NCBI RefSeq assembly: GCF_001427795.1
Contig: NZ_LMHJ01000001.1
Location: forward strand, 1,885,664-1,949,663
Reading direction: 5' to 3'
Source of the DNA: Nocardioides sp. Root682
GTDB taxonomy: Bacteria > Actinomycetota > Actinomycetes > Propionibacteriales > Nocardioidaceae
Length of the DNA: 64,000 nucleotides
Of this stretch, positions 47,188-57,132 are shown in pieces (the first letter of the stretch is position 1; each line of letters begins with the position of its first letter). The notes beneath the pieces were generated by a model. The model saw nothing but the letters and a program-made list of their open reading frames with translations, was not told where the DNA came from and did not search any database. The position numbers and the translations under genes were made by a program.

Positions 47188-47340
47188 TCAGCGGGTGTGG
47201 CGCTCGATGGCGGGGTCGGCCGCGGCGACGCGACGCAACCAGGAGGACCGGCTGCGGCCCGACCGGCTGGCGGCCACGCCCCTGACGACGCGCTCACGGC
47301 GGTATTCGTTCTCTGCGTTGAGGAAGTAGTTGTTGCTCAT
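47188..47340 (-). CDS. Small basic protein (50 aa) of unknown function
   Basis: This 50-codon frame has a defined start, 'MSNNYFLNAENEYRRERVVR', and a very basic rest with many Arg and Ser. It resembles short actinobacterial open frames that follow or precede regulators, but I cannot name a family. No strong ribosome site is close. It sits between the LAL gene and the divergent nitroreductase, in a region whose two strands otherwise carry only promoters. Confidence 0.4.
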   Translation of the reverse strand: MSNNYFLNAENEYRRERVVRGVAASRSGRSRSSWLRRVAAADPAIERHTR

Positions 47341-47459
47341 GTCGTAGAGATTCGTCCCCTGAGGTAGGCCCGCACATCGGGCAAGTGCCTTAGTTCCTCG
47401 AACCGCTGGTCCGGGACGCTCCGCAGCTACCTCAGACGAGGCGGCAATAGGCTGAGGCG

Positions 47460-48119
47460 GTGGAGTTCTCCGAGGTCGTACGACGGCGCCGGATGACGCG
47501 CGCCTACACCTCCGAACCGGTGGATCCCGCCGTGCTCGCGCGGGCGCTGGAAGCCGCCACCCGCGCCCCGAGCGCCGGCTTCTCCCAGGGCTGGGCATTC
47601 ATCGTGCTGGACACCCCGGAGACGGTCCGCGGCTTCTGGACCGCCCAGGCTCCCGACGCCGTCGCCGGCACACCCGATCGCTGGCTCGCGGGCATGATGA
47701 CCGCCCCGGTCGTGGTCGTGCCGTGCAGTCGGCGCAACGCCTACCTGGCGCGCTACTCCGAGGCCGACAAGACCAGGGCCGGCCTCGGCGGCGACGAGTC
47801 CCGCTGGGCGATGCCCTACTGGCACCTCGACACCGCAATGGCCTCGCTGCTGATCCTCCAGTCGGTGACCGACGACGGGCTCGGCAGCTGCTTCTTCGGG
47901 CTGGTCCCGGACCGGGTCGACGCCGTGCGCACCCAGCTCGGCCTGGTCGACACCCCCGGGCAGGAGGCGCCGCATCCGATCGGCGCGATCACGATCGGCC
48001 ACCCGGCCCCGCGCGCCACGGGTGCAGCGGGATCGGCGAGCCGGCGGCGTCGTACCCCCTGGGACGAGGTGGCGCACCGCGGCCGGTGGGGCAACGGCTG
48101 GGACGCCGGGAACGACTGA
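47460..48119 (+). CDS. Nitroreductase-family protein
   Basis: This 219-residue FMN-type oxidoreductase begins with 'VVRRRRMTRAYTSEPVDPAVL', the family FMN-binding start (Arg-rich, then 'R.Y'), followed by 'APSAGFSQGWAFIVLD' and a C-terminal glycine-rich 'GLGSCFFGLVPDR'. It would reduce nitro or quinone compounds with NAD(P)H. Its TGA overlaps the ABC exporter's ATG (TGATG), so both are cotranscribed. A functional tie to the exporter is inferred only from the overlap. Confidence 0.82.
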   Translation: MEFSEVVRRRRMTRAYTSEPVDPAVLARALEAATRAPSAGFSQGWAFIVLDTPETVRGFWTAQAPDAVAGTPDRWLAGMMTAPVVVVPCSRRNAYLARYSEADKTRAGLGGDESRWAMPYWHLDTAMASLLILQSVTDDGLGSCFFGLVPDRVDAVRTQLGLVDTPGQEAPHPIGAITIGHPAPRATGAAGSASRRRRTPWDEVAHRGRWGNGWDAGND

Positions 48120-50080
48120 TGCGACCGAGCCCCAACGTCACCCACCTGACGCCGGACGACCTGCGCGGCAACCAGCAGGTGCTCCCCCGCGTGGCCCGGA
48201 TGTTGCGGCCCTACCGCGGCAAGATCGTGCTGGTCCTGGTCGCCGTGGTGGTCGCGGCGGCGCTGCAGTCCGTGGTGCCGTTCCTGACCCGCGCGGTGTT
48301 CGACGACGCCCTGTTCCCGCTCGACGGTGGCGATCCCCGGCTCCATCTGCTGGCCTGGCTGGTCGCCGGCATGTGCGTCATCCCGGTCGTCACGGCCCTG
48401 ATCGGGATCGGGCAGAACTGGCTGACCTCCACCATCGGGAACTCGGCGATGGCCGACCTGCGCGGCGACCTGTTCGAGCACCTGCAGCGGATGGAGCTGG
48501 CGTTCTTCACCGCGACCAAGACCGGCGCGATCCAGTCGCGGCTGGCCAACGACGTCGCCGGCGTGCGGACCGTGCTGACCGACACCGCGACCACGATCGT
48601 GCAGAACTCCGTGACCGTCGCCGCGGCCTTCGCCGCGATGGTCGTGCTCTCGTGGCAGCTCACGATCCTGACGTTGATCCTGATGCCCCTGTTCGTGTTC
48701 CTCCAGCTGCGGGTCGGGCGGCGCCGGCAGCGACTGGCCCGGCGTACCCAGGAGTCGCTCTCGGAGATGACGGCGATCACCGAGGAAGCCCTGTCGGTGA
48801 GCGGCATCCTGCTCGCGAAGGTGTTCAACCGCTCCGAGTCCGAGGTCGACCGCTACCGCGAGGCCAACCACCGCCAGACCCGGCTGCAGGTCGAGCAGGC
48901 GATGACCGGCCGCTCGTTCTTCGCGGTGGTGCAGACGTTCTTCGCCATCACACCGGCCCTGATCTACCTCGCGGCGGGATGGATCATCACCGGGTCGCTG
49001 CCGGTCGGCGAGGACGCCCTGACGGCCGGCACCCTGGTCGCGTTCACCACGCTGCAGGGCCGGCTCCAGATGCCGCTGCTGCAGCTGATGCGCGTGTCGC
49101 TGGACGTGCAGACGTCGCTGGCGCTGTTCCGCCGGATCTTCGAGTACCTCGACCTCGAGCCCGCCATCACCGAGCGCCCCGGCGCAGTCTCCCTCGACCC
49201 GGACCGGCTCCGCGGACGGGTCGAGTTCCGCGACGTGCGCTTCCGCTATCCCGAGCCCCGCGCCCTGTCCGGCACCGTCAACCGCGACCGGTTCGCCGAC
49301 AGCGGCGTACGCATCGGTGGGGGTGACGAGGGGGTCCGGGAGGGACCGACCTGGGCGCTCGACCACGTCTCGCTGGTGGTCGAGCCGGGCGAATTGGCCG
49401 CCATCGTGGGCCCCTCCGGAAGCGGCAAGACGACGGCGACGTACCTCGTCCCGAGGTTCTACGACGTCACCGAGGGCGCCGTCCTCATCGACGGGTACGA
49501 CGTCCGCGACCTCACCCTCTCCTCGCTCGCCGACGCGGTGGGGATGGTGACCCAGGAGCCGTACCTCTTCCACGGCACCATCCGCGACAACATCGCCTAC
49601 GCCCGGCCGTCGGCGACCGCCGAGGAGATCGAGCAGGCAGCGCGGGACGCCAACATCCACGACCGGATCCTCAGCTTCACCGAGGGCTACGAGACCATCA
49701 CCGGCGAGCGCGGCTACCGGCTCTCCGGCGGCGAGAAGCAACGCCTGGCGATCGCCCGCGTGCTGCTGAAGGACCCGGCGATCCTGATCCTCGACGAGGC
49801 CACGTCCGCCCTCGACAACGAGACCGAGCGGCTCGTGCAGGAAGCCCTCGAACGCGCGACCCGCTCGCGCACCACCATCGCCATCGCGCACCGTCTCTCG
49901 ACGATCCGCTCGGCCGACGTCATCTTCGGCCTCGAGGACGGCCGCCTGGTCGAACGGGGCAGCCACGAGGACCTGATCACCGCCGGTGGTCTCTACAAGC
50001 GGTTGTACGACGAACAGTTCTCCCGCGCACCCCTCCCCACCGGTGCGGGCGACCCCCGCCGGGCCGACATCCCGCTGTAG
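48119..50080 (+). CDS. ABC exporter, fused TM-NBD half-transporter
   Basis: This 653-residue type IV ABC half-exporter has six transmembrane helices (about 30-340) and a C-terminal nucleotide-binding domain with Walker A 'VGPSGSGKTTATY', Q-loop 'VTQEPYLF', signature 'LSGGEKQRLAIARVLL', Walker B 'ILILDEATSALDN' and H-loop 'IAHRLSTIRSAD'. It works as a dimer, probably exporting lipids or drugs. Odd: an insert of about 30 residues separates the first NBD strand ('RFRYPEPRA') from 'WALDHVSLVVEPGE'. The ATG overlaps the nitroreductase stop. Confidence 0.93.
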   Translation: MRPSPNVTHLTPDDLRGNQQVLPRVARMLRPYRGKIVLVLVAVVVAAALQSVVPFLTRAVFDDALFPLDGGDPRLHLLAWLVAGMCVIPVVTALIGIGQNWLTSTIGNSAMADLRGDLFEHLQRMELAFFTATKTGAIQSRLANDVAGVRTVLTDTATTIVQNSVTVAAAFAAMVVLSWQLTILTLILMPLFVFLQLRVGRRRQRLARRTQESLSEMTAITEEALSVSGILLAKVFNRSESEVDRYREANHRQTRLQVEQAMTGRSFFAVVQTFFAITPALIYLAAGWIITGSLPVGEDALTAGTLVAFTTLQGRLQMPLLQLMRVSLDVQTSLALFRRIFEYLDLEPAITERPGAVSLDPDRLRGRVEFRDVRFRYPEPRALSGTVNRDRFADSGVRIGGGDEGVREGPTWALDHVSLVVEPGELAAIVGPSGSGKTTATYLVPRFYDVTEGAVLIDGYDVRDLTLSSLADAVGMVTQEPYLFHGTIRDNIAYARPSATAEEIEQAARDANIHDRILSFTEGYETITGERGYRLSGGEKQRLAIARVLLKDPAILILDEATSALDNETERLVQEALERATRSRTTIAIAHRLSTIRSADVIFGLEDGRLVERGSHEDLITAGGLYKRLYDEQFSRAPLPTGAGDPRRADIPL

Positions 50081-50159
50081 CCTCCGGGTTCACCTACCGA
50101 ATTCGTCGTCAGCAGGCGACTGAAGCAGCAAATCTGGTTGGTGCGTCGAGTGGAGAAGG

Positions 50160-51344
50160 TCAGCCCAGCCCGAGGATCCGGACCGCCTCCAGCGCGACGT
50201 ACAGCTCGGCGGCGTCGACCGGCCGGGCGAGGTCGCGCCCGGTCACCTCCTCGAGCCGCCGCACCCGGTAGCGCACAGTGTTGCGGTGCACGTGCAGGGC
50301 CTTGGCGGCTGTCGACGTGGAGCCGCCGGCCTCGAGCCAGGCCCGCGCGGTGTCGAGGACGACCGCGCGGTCGTCGGGCGGCAGGTCGAGCACCGGACCC
50401 AGCACGGCGTCCACGAGCGCCCGGGCCTGGTCCGGCCCTCCTGCCAGGAGTACGGCGAGAGGTCGGTCGCCGAACCGGAGGACCTCCTGTGATCCGGGCG
50501 ACCCGGCAGCACAGGCCGTGCGCGCCTGGCGGCGGCCGTCCTGGACGTCCTCGAGGCGCGGCAGCACGCCGCTGACGCCCACACGACCCTGGGCCAGCTC
50601 GTCGAGGACGCCGACGAGGTGCTCGACACCGAAGCCGACCCGCAGGGCGACGATGCCCTCCTGGTGGTCGTGCTCGAGACGCCAGGCGGAGGTCACGTTG
50701 GCGCGGCGCAGCACTCGCTCGACGTCGGGCAGCCCCTCGGCACCGGCGGTCGGCGACTCCGCGCACACGACCACGAAGTCGCCATCGGCACGAAGGGCGA
50801 GGATGCCGGCCGCCTCCCAGACCTGCTCGGCACCGGACGTCTCTCCGTCGAGAAGGGTGCCGACGAGCACCGCCCGCATCTGGCCGTCGCGCCGGGCGCG
50901 GTCGGACAGGGCACTGCGGTAGGCGTCGGTGACGGACGCGGCGAGGTCGTCGGTCACTGCCCAGATGTCGGCGGCCGCGAGCAGCAGCACGTCGCGCGCC
51001 TCCGGCTCGGCGCGCTCGACGAGGGTCTCCCAGATGAACCGGCCGCCGATCCGGAACGCCTGGAGCACGGCGGCGTAGGGCGCGCCCTGGTCCGCTCGCG
51101 TCGTACCCGTCAAGCGAGGCCTGTCGAGGTCGATGCTCTCGTCGCCGGCGAGCTTGCCGAGGATGAAGCGCACGTTGTCGGTGCACGAGTCGACGACCTC
51201 GTCGAAGGCGACGACCGCGCTCGACTCGTAGAACGGGATCTCCTCGCGGAGCCGTTCGGCGATGCGGAGGCCCAGTTGGTCCGCCTCGGGGAGAAGGCGG
51301 CGGCTGAGCGCGCTCACCTCGGGATCGACATCTGCTCCATGCAC
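50160..51344 (-). CDS. PucR-family transcriptional regulator of the PHA locus
   Basis: This 394-residue cytosolic protein has a helical and GGDEF-like middle part and the PucR C-terminal helix-turn-helix ('[20 protein letters not shown]', about 330-360). GTG at 51344 was chosen as the in-frame start nearest to the divergent phaC. The 130-base gap contains no clear inverted repeat. A role in controlling PHA synthesis is inferred from divergence. A second PucR-type regulator is at 58889-60064. Confidence 0.85.
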   Translation of the reverse strand: MHGADVDPEVSALSRRLLPEADQLGLRIAERLREEIPFYESSAVVAFDEVVDSCTDNVRFILGKLAGDESIDLDRPRLTGTTRADQGAPYAAVLQAFRIGGRFIWETLVERAEPEARDVLLLAAADIWAVTDDLAASVTDAYRSALSDRARRDGQMRAVLVGTLLDGETSGAEQVWEAAGILALRADGDFVVVCAESPTAGAEGLPDVERVLRRANVTSAWRLEHDHQEGIVALRVGFGVEHLVGVLDELAQGRVGVSGVLPRLEDVQDGRRQARTACAAGSPGSQEVLRFGDRPLAVLLAGGPDQARALVDAVLGPVLDLPPDDRAVVLDTARAWLEAGGSTSTAAKALHVHRNTVRYRVRRLEEVTGRDLARPVDAAELYVALEAVRILGLG

Positions 51345-51474
51345 GAGCGAAAGGTAACGCGCGCTTGTGCTGCAGCACAGTGCACCCACCCGAAGTCGGT
51401 GCGCCGGGCCGAAGCGCTGGAGGCACGAATCGGGAGACGCTGGTGCGGTCAGCCCGAGGACCCAGGAGACTCGC

Positions 51475-53166
51475 ATGAGCACGATCCCCACCGCCACCTT
51501 GGCCGAGACGGCCGCCCCGCTCGACGCCCTCCTCGTCAACGCTGCGCTCGGCACGGTCCGCCGCTTCGTGCCCGATGCGTCGACGGCGCGGTGGGCGATC
51601 TCGCTCGCCCGCAAGCCGCGGACGACGGTACGACGCCTCGGTGATCTCGCCGGCGAGGCCGCGAAGATCGTCGCCGGCACCTCCGAAGTCACGCCCCGCC
51701 GCGGCGACCGGCGGTTCACGGACGTCGCCTGGACCGACAACCCGCTCCTGCGCCGCCTCGTCCAGATCTACCTCGCGGGCGGGAAGACCGTCGAGCAGCT
51801 GATCGAGGACGCCGACCTCACCCAGCGGGACCGCGAGCGGGTCCGGTTCCTGCTGGAGAACATCGTCGAGGCGGTGGCACCGAGCAACGTGCCGTTGGTC
51901 AACCCGGCGTCGGCCAAGGCGGTCATCGACACCGCCGGCCTCAGCCTGGTCCGGGGTGGAACGCAGCTGGTCAAGGACCTCGCGTCCTCACCCCGCGTGC
52001 CCGAGATGGTCGACACGTCGGGCTTCGTGCTCGGCGAGAACGTCGCGGCCACGCCCGGTTCGGTCGTGTTCCGCAACGACGTGCTCGAGCTGATCCAGTA
52101 CCAGCCGCAGTGCGACGAGGTCTACGAGGTCCCGGTGATGATCGTCCCGCCGACGATCAACAAGTTCTACGCGATCGACCTCGCGCCGGGCCGGAGCCTG
52201 GTGGAGTTCAGCACGCAGGGCAACCGGCAGATCTTCGTCATCTCGTGGCGCAACCCGGATGCCCGGCACGCCGCATGGAACTTCGACACCTACGCCCGGG
52301 CGATCCTCGACGCGCTCGACGCGGTCGAGGAGATCACGGGCAGCACGAAGACCGTGCTGGCCGGCATCTGCTCGGGCGGCATCCTCGCCAGCATCGTGGC
52401 CGCCTACCTCGCAGGGATCGGGCGCCAGGACCGGCTGGCCGCCATCGTGCTGGCGGTGACCGTGATCGACAATGCCGCGGCAGGTGCCGTCTCCGCCCTG
52501 ACCGATCCGCGGATGGCGGCGCTGGCCAAGGCCCGCTCAGCGAAGAAGGGCTACCTCGACGGCCGCGCCCTCGCCGAGATCTTCGCGTGGCTGCGCCCCA
52601 ACGACCTGATCTGGAACTACTGGGTCAACAACTACCTGCTCGGCAAGAAGCCGCCCGCGTTCGACATCCTCTTCTGGAATGCCGACACCACACGGATGAC
52701 GGCCGGGCTGCACGCCGACTTCGTGGACATGGCGATGGAGAACCAGCTCACCCGCCCGGGTGCGCTGACCGTGCTCGGCGTACCGATCGACCTGGGCTCG
52801 GTCACCGTCGACAACTACGTCGTCGCCGGCATCGCCGACCACATCACGCCGTGGGAGAACTGCTACCGCACCACCCAGCTCTTCGGGGGCAGGAGCCGCT
52901 TCGTGCTGTCGACCAGCGGCCACATCGCCGCGTTGGTCAACCCGCCCGGCAACCCGAAGTCGACCTACTACACGAACGACGACCACGGCGCGGACGCGAA
53001 GGCATGGCTCAGCGGCGCACAGACGCAGCAGGGCACCTGGTGGAATGACGTACCGGTGTGGCTCAACGAACGATGTGGCGACCTCAAGGCGGCACCCAAG
53101 GAGCTCGGCTCCACCCGCCTCCAGCCCCTGGTCGACGCCCCGGGCACCTACGTCTACGACAAGTGA
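51475..53166 (+). CDS. phaC: Polyhydroxyalkanoate synthase
   Basis: This 563-residue PHA synthase polymerises hydroxyacyl-CoA. The lipase-like catalytic box is '[12 protein letters not shown]' with nucleophile Cys 299. The acid is Asp 455 in '[14 protein letters not shown]', and the base is His 483 in '[15 protein letters not shown]'. The size and the N-terminal helical part fit class I or II synthases rather than two-subunit types. AGGAGA precedes the ATG. It is cotranscribed with phaZ (10-base gap) and divergent from the PucR regulator. Confidence 0.93.
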   Translation: MSTIPTATLAETAAPLDALLVNAALGTVRRFVPDASTARWAISLARKPRTTVRRLGDLAGEAAKIVAGTSEVTPRRGDRRFTDVAWTDNPLLRRLVQIYLAGGKTVEQLIEDADLTQRDRERVRFLLENIVEAVAPSNVPLVNPASAKAVIDTAGLSLVRGGTQLVKDLASSPRVPEMVDTSGFVLGENVAATPGSVVFRNDVLELIQYQPQCDEVYEVPVMIVPPTINKFYAIDLAPGRSLVEFSTQGNRQIFVISWRNPDARHAAWNFDTYARAILDALDAVEEITGSTKTVLAGICSGGILASIVAAYLAGIGRQDRLAAIVLAVTVIDNAAAGAVSALTDPRMAALAKARSAKKGYLDGRALAEIFAWLRPNDLIWNYWVNNYLLGKKPPAFDILFWNADTTRMTAGLHADFVDMAMENQLTRPGALTVLGVPIDLGSVTVDNYVVAGIADHITPWENCYRTTQLFGGRSRFVLSTSGHIAALVNPPGNPKSTYYTNDDHGADAKAWLSGAQTQQGTWWNDVPVWLNERCGDLKAAPKELGSTRLQPLVDAPGTYVYDK

Positions 53167-53176
53167 GGCCTCCTCT

Positions 53177-53989
53177 GTGAACCAGCTCCGCCAGGGCCTC
53201 CGTCATGTCACCGTGCTCGGACACTCGATCCGGGTGTCGGTCCGGCCGGGCAGCGAGCCCGGACCGCCGTTGCTGCTCTGCAACGGCATCGGCGCGAGCC
53301 TCGACCTGCTGCAGCCCTTCGTCGATGCGCTCGACCCGCGGATCGAGGTGATCCGGTTCGACGTGCCGGGCGTCGGCGGCTCGCCCGACCCGCGCGCGCC
53401 GTACAACTTCGCCCTGCTGGCGCACGGCATCGGCAAGCTGATGACCCAGCTCGGTCATCAGGAGTACGACGTCCTCGGCATCTCGTGGGGCGGCGGGCTC
53501 GCCCAGCAGGTCGCCTTCCAGCACCCGCGCCGGTGTCGGCGGCTGGTGCTGGTGAGCACCGCGACCGGCGCCCTGATGGTGCCCGCGCACCCACGGGTGC
53601 TGCGCAAGATGGTCACCCCGAAGCGCTACCGCGACGCCGAGTACGCCGTGCAGGTCGCTGCCGAGCTCTACGGCGGACAGATGCGGGACCGGCCCGACGA
53701 CGTACGACGGTTCATGCACGACCAGTCGCGCGTCGGCTCGCGCCGCGGCTACCTGCTGCAGCTGCTCGCCGGCGCCGGCTGGTCGAGCCTCCCGGCCCTC
53801 CCGCTGATCCGGCAGCCCACGCTGGTCCTCGCGGGTGACGACGACCCGATCATCCCGATGGTCAACGCCCGGATCCTGCAGCGCCTGCTCCCCCACGCGC
53901 GCCTCCACGTCTACTCCGACGGGCACCTCGGCCTGGTCACCAGTGCCGACGAGCTGGCACCGCTGATCGCCGACTTCCTGCGCGCGTGA
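53177..53989 (+). CDS. phaZ: Intracellular PHA depolymerase (alpha/beta hydrolase)
   Basis: This 270-residue alpha/beta hydrolase has 'LLLCNGIGASLDLLQPFVDA' and 'VIRFDVPGVGGS', patterns typical of medium-chain PHA depolymerases, with nucleophile Ser 103 in 'GISWGGG', an acidic residue in 'AGDDDPIIP' (about 221-223) and a His in 'SDGHLGLV' (about 250). It would release monomers from stored PHA. Placement after phaC supports this, but a closely related lipase function cannot be excluded. Confidence 0.75.
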   Translation: MNQLRQGLRHVTVLGHSIRVSVRPGSEPGPPLLLCNGIGASLDLLQPFVDALDPRIEVIRFDVPGVGGSPDPRAPYNFALLAHGIGKLMTQLGHQEYDVLGISWGGGLAQQVAFQHPRRCRRLVLVSTATGALMVPAHPRVLRKMVTPKRYRDAEYAVQVAAELYGGQMRDRPDDVRRFMHDQSRVGSRRGYLLQLLAGAGWSSLPALPLIRQPTLVLAGDDDPIIPMVNARILQRLLPHARLHVYSDGHLGLVTSADELAPLIADFLRA

Positions 53990-54002
53990 GGGTCTGACCG
54001 GA

Positions 54003-54848
54003 TCAGCTCAGGGGCAGGACCAGCTGGCACCTCACCGACGTCGCATGCGCCGGGTCGAGCGCGTTCAGCACGAGCTGACCGACGTTCGGCGACCTCGGCA
54101 GCCGACCGTGCTCGGAGAAGTCCAGGGGGCACACGTCCTGCAGGACGACGTTCGTCATGCCGGGCTCGAACCCGCTCGTGTACGGGAGCACCGCTTCGTC
54201 GTACCGCGTCATGATGTTGGTGTAGGTGATGCCGGGGACCTTCACGCCCGTTCCGCCACGCATCTTCTCCATGAAGGCTGAGCCGGGGGCCATTTGGCCG
54301 CACGCCGGGCAGTTTAGGAGCGCCCCGTCGGGGAGGCCGAGCAACGAGGTCAGCAGCTGCACCGGCATGAGGGCGAGGGTGCCGTGCCACAACGGCGCCA
54401 GCGAGACGTAGTTCTGGACGGACGTGCCGCCGCCGAGGAAACGGGCGTAGTAGTCGGGCATCATCGTGCCCTGCGAGTGGCCCACCAGGTCGACCTTCTT
54501 TGCCCCGGTCTCGCGGCGGACCTGGGCCACGAAGGTGGCGAGCTCGGCAGCGCTGTCCTCGATCGACCCCAGCGCATTGAGCGGTACGCCGGGCACGACC
54601 TCCACCGTTCCGTACGTCAGCGCGAACACGCAGTAGCCCTGGTCGGCGAGCAACGGGATGATCGTCTGCCAGTCCTCGGGTGCGCCGGCCGTGCCGTGCA
54701 CGAGCACGACAGGCCGCGGATGGGCCGCGCTGGGACGACAGTCCCAGTCGTTCAGGACCGGTGCATCCGGTGTGTCGGCCCCGGCGGGCCCCGCGCCGAG
54801 CGACCAGCAGGTCAACAGGGCGAGGATGACGGCAAGTGTTCGACGCAT
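54003..54848 (-). CDS. Secreted triacylglycerol lipase
   Basis: This 281-residue exported lipase has a Sec signal peptide (cleavage likely after 'AGADTPDAP') and 'PVVLVHGTAGAPEDWQ' as its oxyanion region. The nucleophile elbow is 'VGHSQGTMM' (Ser about 125), with Asp in 'TRYDEAVLP' and His in 'FSEHGRL'. Cysteines (including CPAC) likely form disulfides. The fold and size fit actinobacterial class-I.7-like lipases. It converges on phaZ, with stops 13 bases apart. Confidence 0.88.
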   Translation of the reverse strand: MRRTLAVILALLTCWSLGAGPAGADTPDAPVLNDWDCRPSAAHPRPVVLVHGTAGAPEDWQTIIPLLADQGYCVFALTYGTVEVVPGVPLNALGSIEDSAAELATFVAQVRRETGAKKVDLVGHSQGTMMPDYYARFLGGGTSVQNYVSLAPLWHGTLALMPVQLLTSLLGLPDGALLNCPACGQMAPGSAFMEKMRGGTGVKVPGITYTNIMTRYDEAVLPYTSGFEPGMTNVVLQDVCPLDFSEHGRLPRSPNVGQLVLNALDPAHATSVRCQLVLPLS

Positions 54849-55021
54849 TGCAAGTTGTCCTTCGGAGGAGCGCGGCGACAGGGAATGTGACGGCGATCAC
54901 TGTGCACACACATCCGTCGATTTGAAAAGCGAACTACGCTCGGTTTTGAGACGGACACGGCGACACGGCCGCCAGCGTGGAGCCCCATGGCACCCTTGAC
55001 GGCAGGAAATGGGGTGGCGCG

Positions 55022-55552
55022 ATGACCGAGGACCAGCACGACGTCCCGGCCGACCACGCCGAGGTGCGGGCGGCCGAGAAGGCTGCTGCACGCGCCCGCA
55101 TCGAGCACCAGCAGACGTGGGTCGACCTCCAGGTCAGGCAGGCCATGGAGCGGGGCGACTTCGACAACCTGCCCGGCGCCGGCAAGCCGATCGAGGGCCT
55201 CGGCGAGACCTACGACCCCGAGTGGTGGATCAAGCGGCTGGTCGAGCGGGAGCACATCACCGTCCTGCCGCCGGCCCTCCAGCTGCGCAAGGACGACGCC
55301 GGGCTCGACGACCACCTCGACACCCTCGGCTCCGAGAAGGAGGCCCGCACGTTCGTCGAGGAGTTCAACGCCCGCGTCCTCCGCGCCCGCTACACCCCGG
55401 TCGACGGCCCGCCGCTGATCACGATGCCGCGCGACGTCGACGCGACGCTGGCGGCCTGGCACGAACGCCGAGCCGCCCGCCGTCGTACGACGCCCGCGGC
55501 TGTTGCACCCGAGCACGCACCTCGCGCCCGCTGGTGGCGCCGCCCCCGCTGA
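55022..55552 (+). CDS. DUF1992 family protein
   Basis: This 176-residue cytosolic protein carries the DUF1992 signature: 'VDLQVRQAMERGDFDNLPGA' followed by 'GKPIEGLGE' and 'DPEWWIKRLVERE'. It is related to the C-terminal module of the DnaJC28 family, but there is no J domain. A highly basic C-terminus (ARRRTT...RARWWRRPR) may bind nucleic acid or membranes. GGGGTGGCGCG stands before the ATG. The role is unknown. Confidence 0.78.
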   Translation: MTEDQHDVPADHAEVRAAEKAAARARIEHQQTWVDLQVRQAMERGDFDNLPGAGKPIEGLGETYDPEWWIKRLVEREHITVLPPALQLRKDDAGLDDHLDTLGSEKEARTFVEEFNARVLRARYTPVDGPPLITMPRDVDATLAAWHERRAARRRTTPAAVAPEHAPRARWWRRPR

Positions 55553-55562
55553 GCGGATCGAC

Positions 55563-56009
55563 TCAGCGGGCCTCGCGATCCCGCTCGCACCCCTCTGCAC
55601 CGTGCTTCGCCCACTGTTGGTCGGTGCACGCCTCCGGAAGGGCCAGCGACGCGATGCCGATACCCATCGGCAGCAGCGGCGCGAGGACCACGGCGACGAC
55701 GAACCAACGCACGTGCCGACGCCACCACTGCCACAGGGCGACGACGAGGAGCACCACCCCGAGTCCCAGGACCACGGCGACGTACCCGCTGGAGAGCAGG
55801 TCGTCGCCGCACAGCAGCTGGCCCTTGGGTGACACCGGCGCGGCCATGGTGCCCTCGTCGTCGTATCCGGGGCAGGCCTCGGCGTCAATGAAGATGGCGG
55901 TGCAGACCGCGATCACGACACCGAGCGCGGCCACACCGACGAACAGGCCGACCACGACGTGAGTCCACCAGGGGCGGCGCGTGGCCACGTCTCGCGAGAC
56001 ATCCGTCAT
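55563..56009 (-). CDS. Small membrane protein with two TM segments and external cysteines
   Basis: This 148-residue protein has a transmembrane helix at about 15-42, an external loop with two cysteines ([16 protein letters not shown]), a second helix at about 75-95 and a third short one ([17 protein letters not shown]), ending with two more cysteines. The four cysteines are placed for two disulfides. It converges on the DUF1992 gene with a 10-base gap. Nothing identifies its function. Confidence 0.6.
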   Translation of the reverse strand: MTDVSRDVATRRPWWTHVVVGLFVGVAALGVVIAVCTAIFIDAEACPGYDDEGTMAAPVSPKGQLLCGDDLLSSGYVAVVLGLGVVLLVVALWQWWRRHVRWFVVAVVLAPLLPMGIGIASLALPEACTDQQWAKHGAEGCERDREAR

Positions 56010-56046
56010 ACCCGCAAGGTACGACCCGCCGGTAAGTTGTCGGCCC

Positions 56047-57132
56047 GTGAGCCACAAGAGCGCCAAGGACTTTTTCCGCCCGCTGGCCGTGGGCGCGCCC
56101 ATGCCGCCCCGCGAGATCCCCGCCCGGCCGAGCCGCGCGATCCACTTCTTCGACCCCAGCAACGAGAAGATGGCCGCGAAGATCCCGGGGATGGTCGGCA
56201 CCGTCGACGTGCTCCTCGGCAACCTCGAGGACGCCGTCAAGGCGGACAACAAGGTCGCGGCACGCGAAGGCCTGATCCGGATCGGCCAGTCGACCGACTT
56301 CGGTCCGACGCAGTTCTGGACGCGGATCAACTCCCTCGACAGCCCGTGGGTGCTCGACGACCTGACCGCCCTCGTGCCGGCCATCGGCGACAAGCTCGAC
56401 GTGATCATGGTTCCGAAGGTGCAGGGCGCCGAGGACATCCACTACATCGACCGCCTGCTCGCCCAGCTCGAGGCCAAGGCCGGCATCACCAAGCCGATCC
56501 TCGTGCACGCGATCCTCGAGACCGCCCGCGGCGTGGCGAACATCGAGGAGATCTGCGGCGCCAGCCCGCGCATGCAGGGGCTCTCGCTCGGCCCCGCGGA
56601 CCTCGCGGCCGACCGCAAGATGAAGACCACCCGCGTCGGCGGCGGCCACCCCGGCTATCTCGTCCGCGAGGACCCGCCGAAGGGCGCCGACGGCACCAGC
56701 CAGATCGACGCCCCGCGCGCGATCTTCCAGCAGGACCTGTGGCACTACACGATCGCCAAGATGGTCGACGCGTGCGCGACGCACGGCATCTACCCGTACT
56801 ACGGCCCGTTCGGTGACATCGCCGACGTGGTGGCCTGCGAGGACCAGTTCCGCAACGCGTTCCTGCTCGGCTGCGTCGGCACCTGGAGCCTGCACCCCAA
56901 GCAGATCGCCATCGCCAACCGCGTCTTCGCGCCCAGCGTCGAGGACATCGCCCACGCCCGCCGGGTCGCAGCCGCGATGGGCGACGGCACCGGTGCGGTG
57001 ATGATCGACGGGAAGATGGAGGACGACGCCTCCCTCAAGCAGTGCCTGGTGCTCGTCGCCCTTGCCGAACAACTGGCCGAGATCGATCCCGAGCTCAAGG
57101 CCGCCTACGACGCCATCGAGGTCCAGTCATGA
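56047..57132 (+). CDS. HpcH/HpaI-type CoA-ester lyase (malyl-CoA lyase-like), copy 1
   Basis: The 361-residue TIM-barrel protein of the CitE/HpcH family has '[20 protein letters not shown]' (Glu-Asp metal site), '[10 protein letters not shown]', '[12 protein letters not shown]' and the cofactor segment '[13 protein letters not shown]'. It is longer than CitE, as are malyl-CoA/methylmalyl-CoA lyases. It probably cleaves or condenses malyl- or citramalyl-type CoA esters. GTG at 56047 starts it 37 bases after the divergent gene, and its stop overlaps copy 2 (ATGA). Confidence 0.82.
   Translation: MSHKSAKDFFRPLAVGAPMPPREIPARPSRAIHFFDPSNEKMAAKIPGMVGTVDVLLGNLEDAVKADNKVAAREGLIRIGQSTDFGPTQFWTRINSLDSPWVLDDLTALVPAIGDKLDVIMVPKVQGAEDIHYIDRLLAQLEAKAGITKPILVHAILETARGVANIEEICGASPRMQGLSLGPADLAADRKMKTTRVGGGHPGYLVREDPPKGADGTSQIDAPRAIFQQDLWHYTIAKMVDACATHGIYPYYGPFGDIADVVACEDQFRNAFLLGCVGTWSLHPKQIAIANRVFAPSVEDIAHARRVAAAMGDGTGAVMIDGKMEDDASLKQCLVLVALAEQLAEIDPELKAAYDAIEVQS

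Noticed and set aside
47816..49966. 716-codon minus-strand frame opposite the ABC exporter
   Set aside because: All five ABC motifs are on the plus strand. The opposite frame is His/Gly/Val-rich shadow.
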